A stretch of 64,000 nt of DNA from Nocardia alba NBRC 108234 (GCF_001612665.1 NZ_BDAX01000001.1:306044-370043); one strand, 5' to 3'. Counted from the first letter of the stretch, positions 29,744-39,439 are shown. Notes: generated from the sequence alone by a model not told the origin. Numbers and translations: made by a program.

Positions 29744-31579
29744 TCAGTCCGACGGCGGCTCGGCCTCGGCGCGATCGAGTTCTTCGTCGAGCGCGATGGC
29801 GGCGGCGATCAGGGCCAGGTGGGTGAACGCCTGGGGGAAATTGCCCAACTGCTCGCCCGAGGGACCGATCTCCTCGGCGAACAAGCCGACGTGGTTGGCA
29901 TAGGTGAGCATCTTGTCGAAGGCGTAGCGGGCCTGCTGTACTCGACCGGTCCGGGCGAGGGCCTCGACATAGAGGAAGCTGCACAGGTTGAAGGTGCCCT
30001 CGGTGCCGCGCAGGCCGTCCGGTGACGCCTCGGGGTCGTAGCGGTAGACCAGGCTGTCGCTGACCAGCTCCTTGTCCATCGCGTCGAGGGTGCTCAGCCA
30101 CATCGGGTCGGTGGGGGACAGGAATCGCATCCGTGGCATGAGCAGCAGTGAGGCGTCCAGGACGTCGGTGGCGAAGTGCTGCACGAACGCTCGGCGTTTC
30201 TCGCTCCAGCCGCGGTCGATGATCTGGCGGAAGACGGCGTCGCGTTCGGCGGTCCAGCGGACCACGTCGGCGGGCCGCGACTGCGCGGTCGCCATCCGGA
30301 TGCTGCGGTCGAACGCCACCCACGTCATGAGCCGGCTGTAGGTGAATTCCTGTCGGCCGCCGCGGGTTTCCCAGATGCCCTCGTCGGGGCGATCCCAGTT
30401 GTCGGCGAGCCAGTCGACGAGGCCGCAGAATGTTCGCCAGCCGGCGATGGCGGCCATGTCGGTCCCCTGCGCCAGCGCGTCGGCCGCCTCGCCGTAGATG
30501 TCGAGCTGGATCTGGTCAGCGGCGCCGTTGCCGACCCGCACCGGCGCAGAGCCCTGGTATCCCTCCAGGTGGGGCAGCGTCGTCTCGTCCAGGTGCGGGT
30601 CGCCGTCGACGCGGTACATGATCTGCAAGGGCTCGCCGGAGGCGGTGCCGCCCGCGTCGACCCGGTCGCGCAACCAGCGACGGAACGCGAAGGGCTCTTC
30701 GGTGAAGCCGAGGTCGCTCAGCGCCCGCATCGTCAGTGAGGCGTCCCGGATCCAGGTGTAGCGATAGTCCCAATTGCGTTCGCCGCCGATCTGTTCGGGC
30801 AACCCCATGGTCGCGGCGGCGATCGGCGCGCCGGTCGGGGCGTAGGTGAGCAGTTTCAGGGTGATCGCGGAGCGATTGACCATGTCGCGCCAGCGTCCGC
30901 GGTAGGTCGACGAGCGCAACCAGGTCTGCCAGAAGCGACGGCACTGGTCGAATTCGCGCGCGATCGTCGCCCACATCGGCGCCGAGGTGAAGTCCGCGCC
31001 GGGAGGAGCGGTGGTCAGCACGACCGCAGCTCGTTCACCGGCGGACAAGGTGAATCGCGCGGTGATATCGCCGCCGTCGGGGTGCAGTGCGATCGGGTCG
31101 GTCGATTGCAGGTGCAACTCGGCGATGTCGGAACGGAAGACGGCGGTTCGTTCGTCGACCCGGTCGAGAGTGTGGGTGGCGCGTGCGTAATCGAACCGGG
31201 GGCGGCACTCGAGCGTGAACGTGAAACTTCCGCGCACCACGCGCGCCACTCGCACCAATCGGTGCCGTTCGGCGGGTTCGGTGCCGCGAATCGGCTCCAT
31301 GAAATCGGCGACTTCGCCGACGCCGTCGGGCCCGGAGAACCGCGTCAACAGGATGGCCGTATCAGGCAGGTACAGCTGCCGGATGGTCACCGCGTTGCTG
31401 GTTTCGACCGCGAGCGAGCAATATCCGCCCTTGTCGCTGTCGAGCAATGACGCGAACACACTGGGTGAATCGAAGCGTGGCGCGCACCACCAGTCGATGG
31501 TTCCGGCCGCGGAAACAAGTGCCGCTGTCTGGAGATCGCCGACGATGCCGTGATCGTCGATCGGCGGGTACGTGGTCAC
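29744..31579 (-). CDS. Glycoside hydrolase family 15 protein (trehalase/glucoamylase-like)
   Basis: A 611-residue protein of the size of mycobacterial GH15 trehalases. The N-terminal beta-sandwich opens with YPPIDDHGIVGDLQTAALVSAAGTIDWWC. The catalytic (alpha/alpha)6 domain starts near residue 240 (RSAITLKLLTYAPTGA) and contains NWDYRYTWIRDASLTMRAL and GIWETRGGRQEFTYSRLM, where the acid Glu is expected; GTEGTFNLCSFLYVEAL near the end fits the second catalytic Glu. No signal peptide, so trehalose or a maltooligosaccharide would be hydrolysed in the cytoplasm. GTG at 31577-31579 follows GAGGAGCG. It stands alone, with no linked trehalose genes. Confidence 0.88.
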   Translation of the reverse strand: MTTYPPIDDHGIVGDLQTAALVSAAGTIDWWCAPRFDSPSVFASLLDSDKGGYCSLAVETSNAVTIRQLYLPDTAILLTRFSGPDGVGEVADFMEPIRGTEPAERHRLVRVARVVRGSFTFTLECRPRFDYARATHTLDRVDERTAVFRSDIAELHLQSTDPIALHPDGGDITARFTLSAGERAAVVLTTAPPGADFTSAPMWATIAREFDQCRRFWQTWLRSSTYRGRWRDMVNRSAITLKLLTYAPTGAPIAAATMGLPEQIGGERNWDYRYTWIRDASLTMRALSDLGFTEEPFAFRRWLRDRVDAGGTASGEPLQIMYRVDGDPHLDETTLPHLEGYQGSAPVRVGNGAADQIQLDIYGEAADALAQGTDMAAIAGWRTFCGLVDWLADNWDRPDEGIWETRGGRQEFTYSRLMTWVAFDRSIRMATAQSRPADVVRWTAERDAVFRQIIDRGWSEKRRAFVQHFATDVLDASLLLMPRMRFLSPTDPMWLSTLDAMDKELVSDSLVYRYDPEASPDGLRGTEGTFNLCSFLYVEALARTGRVQQARYAFDKMLTYANHVGLFAEEIGPSGEQLGNFPQAFTHLALIAAAIALDEELDRAEAEPPSD

Positions 31580-31798
31580 GAACGCTCCTCGCCTCGGACC
31601 GCCGTTGGTGCGGTCGGCGAGTTTCAGCCAACCACCCGACGACGCTGTCGGCCTCATCCGGAACGGATGAACCCCGTACCTCGGCGAGCAGGTTGGCGTG
31701 TTCGGCACGAGGTTGGCGCGTTCTGTTCTTGTCGTGGGCACTGAACAGGTTCGACACTTACTGTTCGAAATGGTCGGGATGGACGATGGGAGTGTGCG

Positions 31799-31990
31799 GT
31801 GCCGATAACAAAGGAAAGCGCCACCGTGTATGTGATTTCCGCGCTGGAGTCGAAGGGAACCGCGACCCGCGATGATTTCGACGTAGCCGGCATTGTCTCC
31901 ACGTTTCGCGATCTCATCGACGGCTGGGACTTCCGCCTGTTGGAGCGGGATACGTTCTGGCGGATCGCCTCGACCTACCTCAGGACGTGA
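31799..31990 (+). CDS. Small hypothetical protein
   Basis: A 63-residue acidic/mixed protein starting at GTG with GGGAG upstream. The sequence has helical character (VISALESKGTATRDDFDVAGIV, then FRDLIDGWDF). I do not recognise the family. There is no signal peptide, membrane span or Cys pair. The 3' end overlaps the convergent AraC gene by 11 bases. Composition is protein-like and the ribosome-binding site is good, which is why I list it. An inverted repeat GAACAG-N12-CTGTTC lies 33-56 bases upstream. Confidence 0.5.
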   Translation: MPITKESATVYVISALESKGTATRDDFDVAGIVSTFRDLIDGWDFRLLERDTFWRIASTYLRT

Positions 31991-32981
31991 CGTTGGGGCC
32001 CGGTCGCGAACCGGCCGACCAGCGCCGGGCGGCCCGGCGCAGCGAGCCCGCATCGGAGTAGCCCAGCAGTTGCGCCTGCTTCGTGCCGCTGAGCTCGCCC
32101 CCCGGCGACGCGCGCGCCAATCGTGTGCTGCGGGCCCGATCCAGCTCGGCCCGCCAGGTGGTGCCCGACTCGGCCAGTCGTCGCTGCAGGGTGCGGGGGC
32201 TGATGGTGAGGATCTTGGCGACGCTGTCGAGGGAGACCACCCCGCCCTCGATGGCCTCGTCCAAGGCCTCGGCGACCCGAGATGGCCACGCGGAGGTCAG
32301 GGTCGGCGGCGGTGCCAGGGCGGCAGCCAGTGGTTCCAGTACCGCAGCCAGGACCGGATCCGCTGTGGTCAGGGGCAAATTGAGGTCAGCGGACCGGAAG
32401 GTCATCGAGTCGGTGGCCGCGTCGAACTCCAAGGTGGCGGAGCCGAACACGGCACGAAAGCCGTCGACGCTCGGGGGAGCGGCCTGGCGTAACGACACCC
32501 GCACCGGGTTCAACGGCGCGTCGACGACCCGGCGCGCGCGACTCAGGACGGCCGACAGGCCCCACAGCTGGGTGTGGTCCCGTCCTCGGCCTTCGCCATC
32601 GAACATCTCCAGGTACAGGGTGGACTCGTGTTCGTTGTCAGCGACCAGGTCGAACCGGTGATTGGTGGTGACCGCGGTGATGTAGGGCCCGCAGGTGGCC
32701 AGCCCGGAGCCCAGCGTCGGTGCCGAGGCGAACAGATAGTCGTAGAGCCCGAGGCTGGACAGTTCGTAGCGCCGGGCCACCTGCAGGGCGACGTCGGGAC
32801 CCAGGCGGTGTTCGCCGACCTCCCACAGCCGGGAGAACGTCGCGCTGGGCAGGTGCACGTCGTGGCCGGTCATCGTCCAATCCGGGACCCCGAGGTCGCG
32901 AATCAGCTGCGCGCGATCGAGCCCGGCCGCACCGAGCTGGGAAATGACGAAACGGTGCAGCAAACTCTGGTCGGTAGCCAT
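31980..32981 (-). CDS. AraC family transcriptional regulator
   Basis: A 333-residue regulator. An OruR-like N-terminal domain (residues 1-200, including RYELSSLGLYDYLFASAPTLG) precedes a C-terminal AraC HTH with VAKILTISPRTLQRRLAESGTTWRAEL and a second helix pair around QAQLLGYSDAGSLRRAARRW. ATG at 32979-32981 is preceded by CGAGGAGACGTC. It is not divergent from an obvious target: a MarR gene lies upstream on the same strand. The target is unknown. Confidence 0.83.
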   Translation of the reverse strand: MATDQSLLHRFVISQLGAAGLDRAQLIRDLGVPDWTMTGHDVHLPSATFSRLWEVGEHRLGPDVALQVARRYELSSLGLYDYLFASAPTLGSGLATCGPYITAVTTNHRFDLVADNEHESTLYLEMFDGEGRGRDHTQLWGLSAVLSRARRVVDAPLNPVRVSLRQAAPPSVDGFRAVFGSATLEFDAATDSMTFRSADLNLPLTTADPVLAAVLEPLAAALAPPPTLTSAWPSRVAEALDEAIEGGVVSLDSVAKILTISPRTLQRRLAESGTTWRAELDRARSTRLARASPGGELSGTKQAQLLGYSDAGSLRRAARRWSAGSRPGPNVTS

Positions 32982-33177
32982 GACGTCTCCTCGTGGCAGC
33001 ATGCCGATCTGCGAACGTCGACCTCAACCGTGGCGTCGACCGATCGGGAGAGTCCGTCGGTGAACGCCGCGGTGCTTCGCTATCGGCACCTCGTGTGTGA
33101 TCGGTTCTACCAGGTCCGCGCAGGTCGCGAGAGAATTCGCGATTCTGGTCGAGAATCGTGGCGGGCGCCGTGGCGCA

Positions 33178-33666
33178 TCAGTCGGCCGGGGTGTCGGACG
33201 TTGTCGTTTCCGATGCCACGCCCTGATGGGATGTTCGGCCGGGTTCGGGGACGAAGACGCGCGCCAAGAGGGCGAACAGAGACTGCCGGTCTCGATCGCT
33301 GAGCTCGGTCAGGCCGGCCTGGGTGGCGTGCATCTTGGCGCGGATCGCGTCGGTGACACGCTCGCCCTCCGGCGTGATGACGAGGTGGGTCACGCGCCGG
33401 TCGGACGCGCTGGCCTCGCGACGCACGAGGTCGCGCTTCTCGAGGCGGTTGATGATCCCGGTCACATTGGACGCGTCGCAGGACATGATCTCGGCCAGGG
33501 CGCGCATCGCGACCGGTCCGCGCCGCAGGACCGTCAGGGTTTTGCCCTGGCTCGCCGTGAGGTTCTCGCTCGCCGACGCCACGGTGAAGTCCCCGTAATA
33601 GACACCGAGCGATACCGAGAGCAGCTCCATGAGCTGAGCCGTATCGACGCGCGGAGCTTCTTCCAT
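33178..33666 (-). CDS. MarR family transcriptional regulator
   Basis: A 162-residue winged-helix protein. The recognition helix region reads ALAEIMSCDASNVTGIINRLEKRDLV and the wing DRRVTHLVITPEGE, both standard for MarR. A single Cys (SCDAS) sits at the start of the recognition helix and could be redox-reactive. It is divergent from the Old Yellow Enzyme gene with about 115 bases between the starts, containing a promoter with a CAAATATTTG palindrome. Repression of the flavin reductase until an electrophile or oxidant appears is the likely role (inference). Confidence 0.87.
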   Translation of the reverse strand: MEEAPRVDTAQLMELLSVSLGVYYGDFTVASASENLTASQGKTLTVLRRGPVAMRALAEIMSCDASNVTGIINRLEKRDLVRREASASDRRVTHLVITPEGERVTDAIRAKMHATQAGLTELSDRDRQSLFALLARVFVPEPGRTSHQGVASETTTSDTPAD

Positions 33667-33690
33667 GTGGGTCAGCTTATCCGCAGAAAC

Positions 33691-33720
33691 TTGACTATCT
33701 CAAATATTTGCCTCTAGCGT
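33691..33720 (+). promoter_or_regulatory. Promoter with MarR operator-like palindrome
   Basis: TTGACT (33691-33696) and TAGCGT (33715-33720) have an 18-base spacer that contains the perfect palindrome CAAATATTTG (33701-33710). It faces the Old Yellow Enzyme gene, and a bound MarR would block the promoter. Confidence 0.55.
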
Positions 33721-33780
33721 GTGGGCATTGCTTGAAGTTCTCAACCTTCGATGTTGTCAAGTAGCTCTGAGGAGTATCCA

Positions 33781-34908
33781 GTGATCGTCACCCAGTCCGC
33801 GGCCTCCCGCACGGCCGAGATCCTGTCGCGGCCCATCACGCTGAACGGCCTGACCGTCCCGAACCGGATCGTGATGGCGCCGATGACGCGGATGTTCTCG
33901 CCCGGCGGCGTGCCCGGTGACGATGTGCGGTCCTACTACGCCCGTCGGGCTGCCGCGGGCGTCGGCCTGATCGTCACCGAGGGCACCTATGTGGGCCACC
34001 CGTCGGCCGGGCAGAGCGACCGCGTGCCGCGGTTTCACGGCGAGGAGCAGCTGGCCGGCTGGGCGAAGGTCGTCGAGGATGTCCACGCGGCGGGCGGCAC
34101 GATCGTGCCGCAGCTGTGGCATATCGGCATGGTGCGCAATCAGGGCGAGCCGCCCTATGCCGACGCGCCCGCTGTCGGTCCCTCCGGCATCCGCGTCGAC
34201 GGCACCGAGGGCGCCGGCCAGGCGATGACCCAGCGTGACCTCGACGATGTCATCGGCGCCTTCGCCGAGGCCGCCGCGGCGGCCGAGCGCATCGGTTTCG
34301 ACGGCATCGAACTGCACGGCGCGCACGGCTACCTGCTCGACCAGTTCCTGTGGGAGCGCACCAACCGCCGCGACGACGGCTACGGCGGTGACGCGGTGGC
34401 CCGCACGAGGTTCGCGGCCGAGATCGTGGCTGCCGTGCGGGCGGTCGTCTCGTCCGACTTCCCGGTGATCTTCCGCTACTCGCAGTGGAAGCAGGAGGCC
34501 TACGACGCCCGCCTGGCCGAGACCCCGCAGGAACTGGAGGCGATCCTGGCCCCGCTCGCCGCGGCCGGCGTCGACGCGTTCCACGCCTCCACTCGTCGCT
34601 ACTGGCTCCCCGAGTTCGACGACTCGGATCTGAACCTGGCGGGCTGGACCAAGAAGCTCACCGGCAGGCCGACGATCACCGTCGGTTCGGTGGGCCTCGA
34701 CGGCGACTTCCTGCGTGCGCTCGCGGGCAAGGGTGCCGAGCTCGGAAGCATCGACAACCTCCTCGACCGCATGGAACGCGACGAATTCGACATGGTCGCC
34801 GTCGGTCGCGCCCTGCTCCAGGACCCGGAGTGGGCCTCCAAGGTCCTGGCGGGGCGCATCGACGAGGTGAAGGCCTACGACGGGGCGGCGCTGAAGACGC
34901 TGAGCTGA
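33781..34908 (+). CDS. NADH:flavin oxidoreductase, Old Yellow Enzyme family
   Basis: A 375-residue FMN-dependent ene-reductase. The N-terminus NGLTVPNRIVMAPMTRMFSPGGVP is typical, the active-site segment ELHGAHGYLLDQFLWERTNRRDDGYGG lies near residue 178, and the FMN phosphate-binding DMVAVGRALLQDPEW near 338. The enzyme reduces activated C=C bonds of enones, maleimides or nitro compounds with NAD(P)H in the cytoplasm. GTG at 33781 follows GAGGAG. The divergent MarR probably induces it on electrophile stress. It ends convergently with ilvD. Confidence 0.9.
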   Translation: MIVTQSAASRTAEILSRPITLNGLTVPNRIVMAPMTRMFSPGGVPGDDVRSYYARRAAAGVGLIVTEGTYVGHPSAGQSDRVPRFHGEEQLAGWAKVVEDVHAAGGTIVPQLWHIGMVRNQGEPPYADAPAVGPSGIRVDGTEGAGQAMTQRDLDDVIGAFAEAAAAAERIGFDGIELHGAHGYLLDQFLWERTNRRDDGYGGDAVARTRFAAEIVAAVRAVVSSDFPVIFRYSQWKQEAYDARLAETPQELEAILAPLAAAGVDAFHASTRRYWLPEFDDSDLNLAGWTKKLTGRPTITVGSVGLDGDFLRALAGKGAELGSIDNLLDRMERDEFDMVAVGRALLQDPEWASKVLAGRIDEVKAYDGAALKTLS

Positions 34909-34919
34909 GTTACCGCTGT

Positions 34920-34944
34920 GGCGCCGTCAGCCCGTGACGGCGCC
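34920..34944. terminator. Hairpin between Old Yellow Enzyme gene and ilvD
   Basis: GGCGCCGTCA and TGACGGCGCC form a perfect 10-bp stem with a 5-base loop, 11 bases after the flavin reductase stop. It overlaps the last codons of the convergent ilvD. Confidence 0.65.
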
Positions 34945-36618
34945 GTGCGCGGCCGAACTGACCAGCTTGCGGTACTTGGACAGCACCCCCGAGGTGTACC
35001 TGGGCGGCAGCGGCTCCCAGCCGACCTTGCGGGCGGCCAGTTCGTTCTCGTCGATCTCGACATCGAGGCGACGGTTGGCGACATCGAGCACGATCGGGTC
35101 GCCGTCGCGGACGAAGGCGATCGGGCCGCCGTCCACCGCTTCGGGGGCGACATGGCCCACACATAATCCGGTGGTGCCGCCGGAGAACCGGCCGTCGGTG
35201 AGCAGCAGCACATCCTTGCCGAGGCCCGCGCCCTTGATCGCGCCGGTGATGGCGAGCATCTCGCGCATGCCGGGTCCACCCTTGGGGCCCTCGTTGCGGA
35301 TGACGACGACATCACCGGCCACGATGGTGCCGTCCCCGAGCGCGGTCATCGCGGCGCGTTCCCCGTCGAACACCCGAGCCGTACCGCGGAAGACGTCGGA
35401 GTCGAAGCCGGCGCTCTTCACCACGGCGCCCTCAGGTGCGAGCGAGCCGTGCAGGATCGTGAGTCCGCCGGTTCGATGGATCGGGCGGTCGAGGCGGCGG
35501 ATGACATCGCCGTCGAGTCCGAGTTCGATATGGGCGAGATTCTCGGCCATGGTCGCGCCCGTTACGGTCAGCACGTCACCGTGCATGAGACCGGCGTCCA
35601 GGAGGGCCTTCATGACGACGGGGATGCCGCCGACCCGGTCGACATCGTTCATGACGTAGCGGCCGAACGGCTTGAGATCGCCGAGGTGGGGCACCTTGTC
35701 ACCGACCCGGTTGAAGTCGGCCAGCGTGAGGCCGACCCCGGCCTCGCGGGCGATGGCCAACAGGTGCAGGACGGCGTTGGTCGACCCGCCGAGCGCCATG
35801 ACGACGGTGATGGCGTTCTCGAACGCCTCCATCGTCATGATGTCGCGGGCGGTGATGCCCTTGCGCAGCAGCCCGACGACAGCTTCGCCTGACTTCTCGG
35901 CGAAGTCGTCCCGGCGACGGTCGGGAGCGGGCGGCGCGGCCGACCCCGGCAGGCTCATGCCGAGCGCCTCGGCCGCCGAGGCCATGGTGTTGGCCGTGTA
36001 CATGCCGCCGCACGCGCCCTCGCCCGGACAGATCGCCCGCTCGATACGGTCGACCTCGGCAGGGGTGATCAGACCTTTGAGACACGCGCCGACAGCTTCG
36101 AACGCGTCGATGATCGTGACGTCCTTGCCGTCGATATTGCCGGGCAGGGTCGAACCCGCGTAGAGGAAGACGCTCGCCAGGTCCAGTCGCGCGGCGGCCA
36201 TCAGCATGCCGGGCAGACTCTTGTCACACCCGGCGAGCAGTACCGAACCGTCCAGGCGCTCCGCCATCATCACGGTTTCGACGGAGTCGGCGATGATCTC
36301 GCGGCTGACCAGCGAGAAGTGCATCCCCTCGTGCCCCATCGAGATGCCGTCGGACACCGATATCGTGCCGAATTCGAGCGGGAATCCGCCGCCCGCGTGG
36401 ACTCCGCGCTTGACCGCCTTGGCCAGCCGGTCGAGCGACAGATTGCACGGGGTGATCTCGTTCCAGCTGGAGGCCACACCGATCTGCGGTTTGACCCAGT
36501 CCTCATCACCCATGCCGACAGCGCGGAGCATGCCGCGCGCGGCGGTCTTCTCGAGTCCGTCGGTGACGTCGCGGGAACGTGGCTTGAGGTCGACGGGCTG
36601 ATCGGTGTCGTGTGCCAT
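34927..36618 (-). CDS. ilvD: Dihydroxy-acid dehydratase
   Basis: A 563-residue IlvD/Edd-family dehydratase that converts 2,3-dihydroxyisovalerate (and the isoleucine analogue) to the 2-keto acid. The three iron-sulfur Cys are visible: C58 in NEITPCN, C131 in [10 protein letters not shown] and C203 in [14 protein letters not shown]. The C-terminal signature [20 protein letters not shown] is intact. ATG at 36616-36618. It stands alone here, as in mycobacteria, without other branched-chain genes. The Ala/Pro/Arg-rich stretch after LGMSLPGSA is short and normal for the family. Confidence 0.95.
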   Translation of the reverse strand: MAHDTDQPVDLKPRSRDVTDGLEKTAARGMLRAVGMGDEDWVKPQIGVASSWNEITPCNLSLDRLAKAVKRGVHAGGGFPLEFGTISVSDGISMGHEGMHFSLVSREIIADSVETVMMAERLDGSVLLAGCDKSLPGMLMAAARLDLASVFLYAGSTLPGNIDGKDVTIIDAFEAVGACLKGLITPAEVDRIERAICPGEGACGGMYTANTMASAAEALGMSLPGSAAPPAPDRRRDDFAEKSGEAVVGLLRKGITARDIMTMEAFENAITVVMALGGSTNAVLHLLAIAREAGVGLTLADFNRVGDKVPHLGDLKPFGRYVMNDVDRVGGIPVVMKALLDAGLMHGDVLTVTGATMAENLAHIELGLDGDVIRRLDRPIHRTGGLTILHGSLAPEGAVVKSAGFDSDVFRGTARVFDGERAAMTALGDGTIVAGDVVVIRNEGPKGGPGMREMLAITGAIKGAGLGKDVLLLTDGRFSGGTTGLCVGHVAPEAVDGGPIAFVRDGDPIVLDVANRRLDVEIDENELAARKVGWEPLPPRYTSGVLSKYRKLVSSAAHGAVTG

Positions 36619-36699
36619 AGCGCAAGCCTACGAGGCGGGGTCGAGAAATCGCCACGACGACGCAGCGACGAACAGTGCGAACTCAGCGCGCGGGGGAGA

Positions 36700-37650
36700 T
36701 CAGCGGGGGAGCTGACCCTCGGTCGATGCGATCGGCCCGCGAAGCTGACGGGCGACCGCGCGGAACCACCCGAGGTGGTAATGACCGCCTTCGGTGTCGA
36801 AACGGGAGCGCAACTCGTACCAGCGCAGGCCGGGATGGCGATGGTGCACATCGTGCAGAGTGAAGCTGAGGGTGCACCGTTCGAGGATGCGCGGCAGCCG
36901 CAGATTCATTGCCGCTCTAGGTGATTCGAGGTCGGTGCCATAGTGGTAGGCGTTGTCGGACAGTGAGATGATGAGGGCGCGGCCGCCGATCGCGGCGAGC
37001 AGCATCCAGCCGTGCGCGCCGTAGGCGAGGAACGCGGCGGCATAGATGACGCCGATCGCGGCGGCATCGGTGCGGAACTTGCTGAGAACCGCCGGCTGGG
37101 CGAGGCGTTCGAGTACGAGACCGCCGACCGAATCCGGTGCTTCCACCCGGCGTGCCAGCGCGCGAATTGTTCGCTCCGGCATCGGCGCGAGCAGCAGTGC
37201 GATCACCTCGAGCAGGTACAGACCGCCGAACAGTTTGAGATAGAACAGCACAGCGGCCGCTCGCCGACTGGTTCTGGCCGGGTCGTAGATCTCGCTGCGC
37301 TCACGGACCCGGCTGTACCGATGATGGAGCAGGTGACCCACTTTCAGCATCGCGAACGGCGACCCGTACACCACCGCCAGCACGCGTCCCACGCGGTCGT
37401 TGTGTGTCCGATTCCTGAGCAGCGATCCGTGAACGGCCTCGTGGATCAACGACCAGAACGGCGTCGTGGTCAGCGTCAGCGGCACCAGAGTCCAGCCCCA
37501 GGCGGTCGCCCGTGGGAGCAGTACTAGCGGGATCACGAACAGTTGGGTGCCGCCGATCGCCAACGCCGCCACGATGAGTCGCACGTTCACCAGGTCGGCG
37601 CCGACCGTTCGGGCCGCATCGGAGGGGCGCGGGGTACGAGTTCGGGTCAT
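36700..37650 (-). CDS. Membrane fatty acid desaturase family protein
   Basis: A 316-residue integral membrane protein with the three His boxes of di-iron desaturases: HEAVH at residues 70-74, HLLHH at 106-110 and HDVHH at 266-270. About four to five hydrophobic segments flank them. Such enzymes introduce a double bond or hydroxyl into a lipid acyl chain using O2 and an electron carrier. No dedicated ferredoxin or reductase is adjacent. ATG at 37648-37650 with CGGAGCG upstream is preferred to an earlier start. Substrate (fatty acyl, sphingoid or carotenoid-like) is not determined. Confidence 0.83.
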   Translation of the reverse strand: MTRTRTPRPSDAARTVGADLVNVRLIVAALAIGGTQLFVIPLVLLPRATAWGWTLVPLTLTTTPFWSLIHEAVHGSLLRNRTHNDRVGRVLAVVYGSPFAMLKVGHLLHHRYSRVRERSEIYDPARTSRRAAAVLFYLKLFGGLYLLEVIALLLAPMPERTIRALARRVEAPDSVGGLVLERLAQPAVLSKFRTDAAAIGVIYAAAFLAYGAHGWMLLAAIGGRALIISLSDNAYHYGTDLESPRAAMNLRLPRILERCTLSFTLHDVHHRHPGLRWYELRSRFDTEGGHYHLGWFRAVARQLRGPIASTEGQLPR

Positions 37651-37794
37651 CGTGCAGCGTCGCTCCGGGTAGATCAGGCAAACTCCCCCCATCCTGACAT
37701 CGGCGCACCCGGTGCGACAGGCGAGTTGGCGTCGCGAACCTGGTGTTCGCCGACAATTCAGCAGTGATGCACGCGAATCCGTTGGGGCGCGACG

Positions 37795-38076
37795 CTAGGT
37801 GTTGCGCTGATCAGGTTCGGTATCCGGCTGCAACGGGAACAGGCTCATGGTCCACGCGGCCACCGCTGTCGACCCCAGCACATGGAGCAGGTAGATCGTG
37901 CTGACCAGACCGATGCCGTAGTCGCGCATCCACGCGCCGAGCGGGATCAGCGCCACGAGGTCGAATCCGAGCATGAGAAGCGAGAACAGCAGGGCGGGCG
38001 CGGCCCAGGCCGGCGGGCCCGGTTCGGCGGATGATTCGGCCGGGGGCAGGTACTCGAACGGGTCGTCGATGGCCAT
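37795..38076 (-). CDS. Small membrane protein, function unknown
   Basis: A 93-residue protein with an acidic, Pro-rich N-terminus (DDPFEYLPPAESSAE) and two predicted membrane spans near residues 24-48 and 54-78, followed by an acidic tail. ATG at 38074-38076 has GTGAGGAC upstream. I do not recognise the family. It lies 144 bases upstream of the desaturase on the same strand and might be transcribed with it. Confidence 0.65.
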   Translation of the reverse strand: MAIDDPFEYLPPAESSAEPGPPAWAAPALLFSLLMLGFDLVALIPLGAWMRDYGIGLVSTIYLLHVLGSTAVAAWTMSLFPLQPDTEPDQRNT

Positions 38077-38617
38077 GTTGTCCTCACAGGCGAAGCCGGT
38101 GGTGCGGCTGGAGCGGGTCGACACCACGACGGGTGTCCGATGGCTGGACGCTGCGTACTCGCTGATCTGTCACATATTCGAGGTGGCGGACGGCCCGGAT
38201 CGGCGCGTGAGGTGAAAATCTCGGCATCCGCAATCGATCGGCAACGCGCACACAAGTGCTGTCACGCGGCAGCGCCCGGCCCTCGGAACCCGGTCGCTTC
38301 GCGATGCGGCAAACCCGGGTCCGATCGCATCGTTGGTCGGTACGAATCCGGTGTGGTCACGGATTCGTAGCCGATGGCAACAACAGGAGCGTGCGGTTCG
38401 CCGGCCTTCTGGTTGCCCGGCGGGGCCGCACACTCAGCGCGACAGAACACAACGACGCGATCACGTCAGGTTCGCGCCCTCGGCAGGACGCAAACATGGG
38501 CAACCGGAAAACGCCTGGTTATCGCGGATTCCTATTTGATCTGATACCCACGGACCGCCGGATCGTGCGCTCCCGTACTCGGTTGGTGGTGAGGTGGTAG
38601 CCGACCCGGATGTCTTC
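38077..38617. other. Gene-poor interval
   Basis: About 540 bases with no reading frame I can support. Short frames exist on both strands but lack ribosome-binding sites or family features. I see no tRNA, long hairpin or repeat. Confidence 0.6.
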
Positions 38618-39280
38618 TCATGGTGTCGCCGCAGGAGCGGTTTCGGGAGCTGATCGACTTGGGGCGTTGTCGGCGACGGTAGCCCAGGTCCTGATCGAGG
38701 GGCCGAGCCATCGGTGGAGGTATTCGCGCAGTTGGTCGGGGGTGCGCGTGGGGCTTTCCGTCTGGTCGGACAGGAATGACTGGACGATCCGTTGGATCCA
38801 TTCGACAAGCTCGTCGAGGGTGCTGGAATCGATGGTGGTCCGTGTCCAGTCGACGGATGTTCGTTCGACCAGCAGGGCGCGTGCGATCGCGCGCGTGGTT
38901 TCGGAGGTAACTGTGCGCAGCAGGGTGTGGGTGGATTCCTCGAACATCAGTTGCAGGTAGGGCTGCGAGGGCACCTGCGTGATGATGAACGTGACGCCTT
39001 CTACGGCGGCTTCGGCGAGGTCGTCGAAGGATCGAAGGTGGTCGCCGAGTTGATCGAGGAACTCCCGGGTGCCTTCGACCGCCGCCGCTTGCAGGAGTGT
39101 GGCAGTGCCCTCGTAGTAGCGGTACACGGTGGCGCGACTCAACCCCAGCGAGGACGCGACGTCGGAGATGGTGGTGCGCGCACCACGGCGTTCGACGCAG
39201 CGGTGGGTGGCCTCGAGGATCCGAGCGCGCGCTTCGTCATCGGTTGCCGGTGGATGGCCTAGCCAGCCTGTTGTGCGCAT
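38618..39280 (-). CDS. TetR family transcriptional regulator
   Basis: A 220-residue TetR protein. The HTH is at residues 35-60 (ISDVASSLGLSRATVYRYYEG), followed by a helical effector domain and an Ala/Pro/Ser tail. It is divergent from the membrane-protein cluster that begins near 39419, and the inverted repeat CGTCGA-N10-TCGACG lies immediately upstream of its start. It is one of two TetR genes bracketing that cluster and a plausible regulator of it (inference). Confidence 0.85.
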   Translation of the reverse strand: MRTTGWLGHPPATDDEARARILEATHRCVERRGARTTISDVASSLGLSRATVYRYYEGTATLLQAAAVEGTREFLDQLGDHLRSFDDLAEAAVEGVTFIITQVPSQPYLQLMFEESTHTLLRTVTSETTRAIARALLVERTSVDWTRTTIDSSTLDELVEWIQRIVQSFLSDQTESPTRTPDQLREYLHRWLGPSIRTWATVADNAPSRSAPETAPAATP

Positions 39281-39281
39281 A

Positions 39282-39303
39282 CGTCGAATCTATCGTCTCG
39301 ACG
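39282..39303. promoter_or_regulatory. Inverted repeat upstream of tetR
   Basis: CGTCGA (39282-39287), 10 bases, TCGACG (39298-39303), directly upstream of the divergent tetR start; a candidate autoregulatory operator. Confidence 0.4.
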
Positions 39304-39405
39304 GTCCGGGCCGATGCTGAGCGGGCGGTAGGGGTGGTCGCCGCGCGGGGCATCGGCTGAGATCCGACGGCAGTCGCGGGCCTTGTTCCGAAGAGCCCTG
39401 GACAG

Positions 39406-39439
39406 CAGGAGATACAACATGGTAAACCTGTATCGCCTG
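39406..39439 (+). promoter_or_regulatory. Dyad covering a ribosome-binding site and start codon
   Basis: CAGGAGATACA (39406-39416) and TGTATCGCCTG (39429-39439) pair over 11 bp with one mismatch and a 12-base loop. The left arm contains the GGAG of the 74-residue reading frame and the loop contains its ATG. It could be a DNA operator or a translation-blocking RNA hairpin. Confidence 0.45.
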
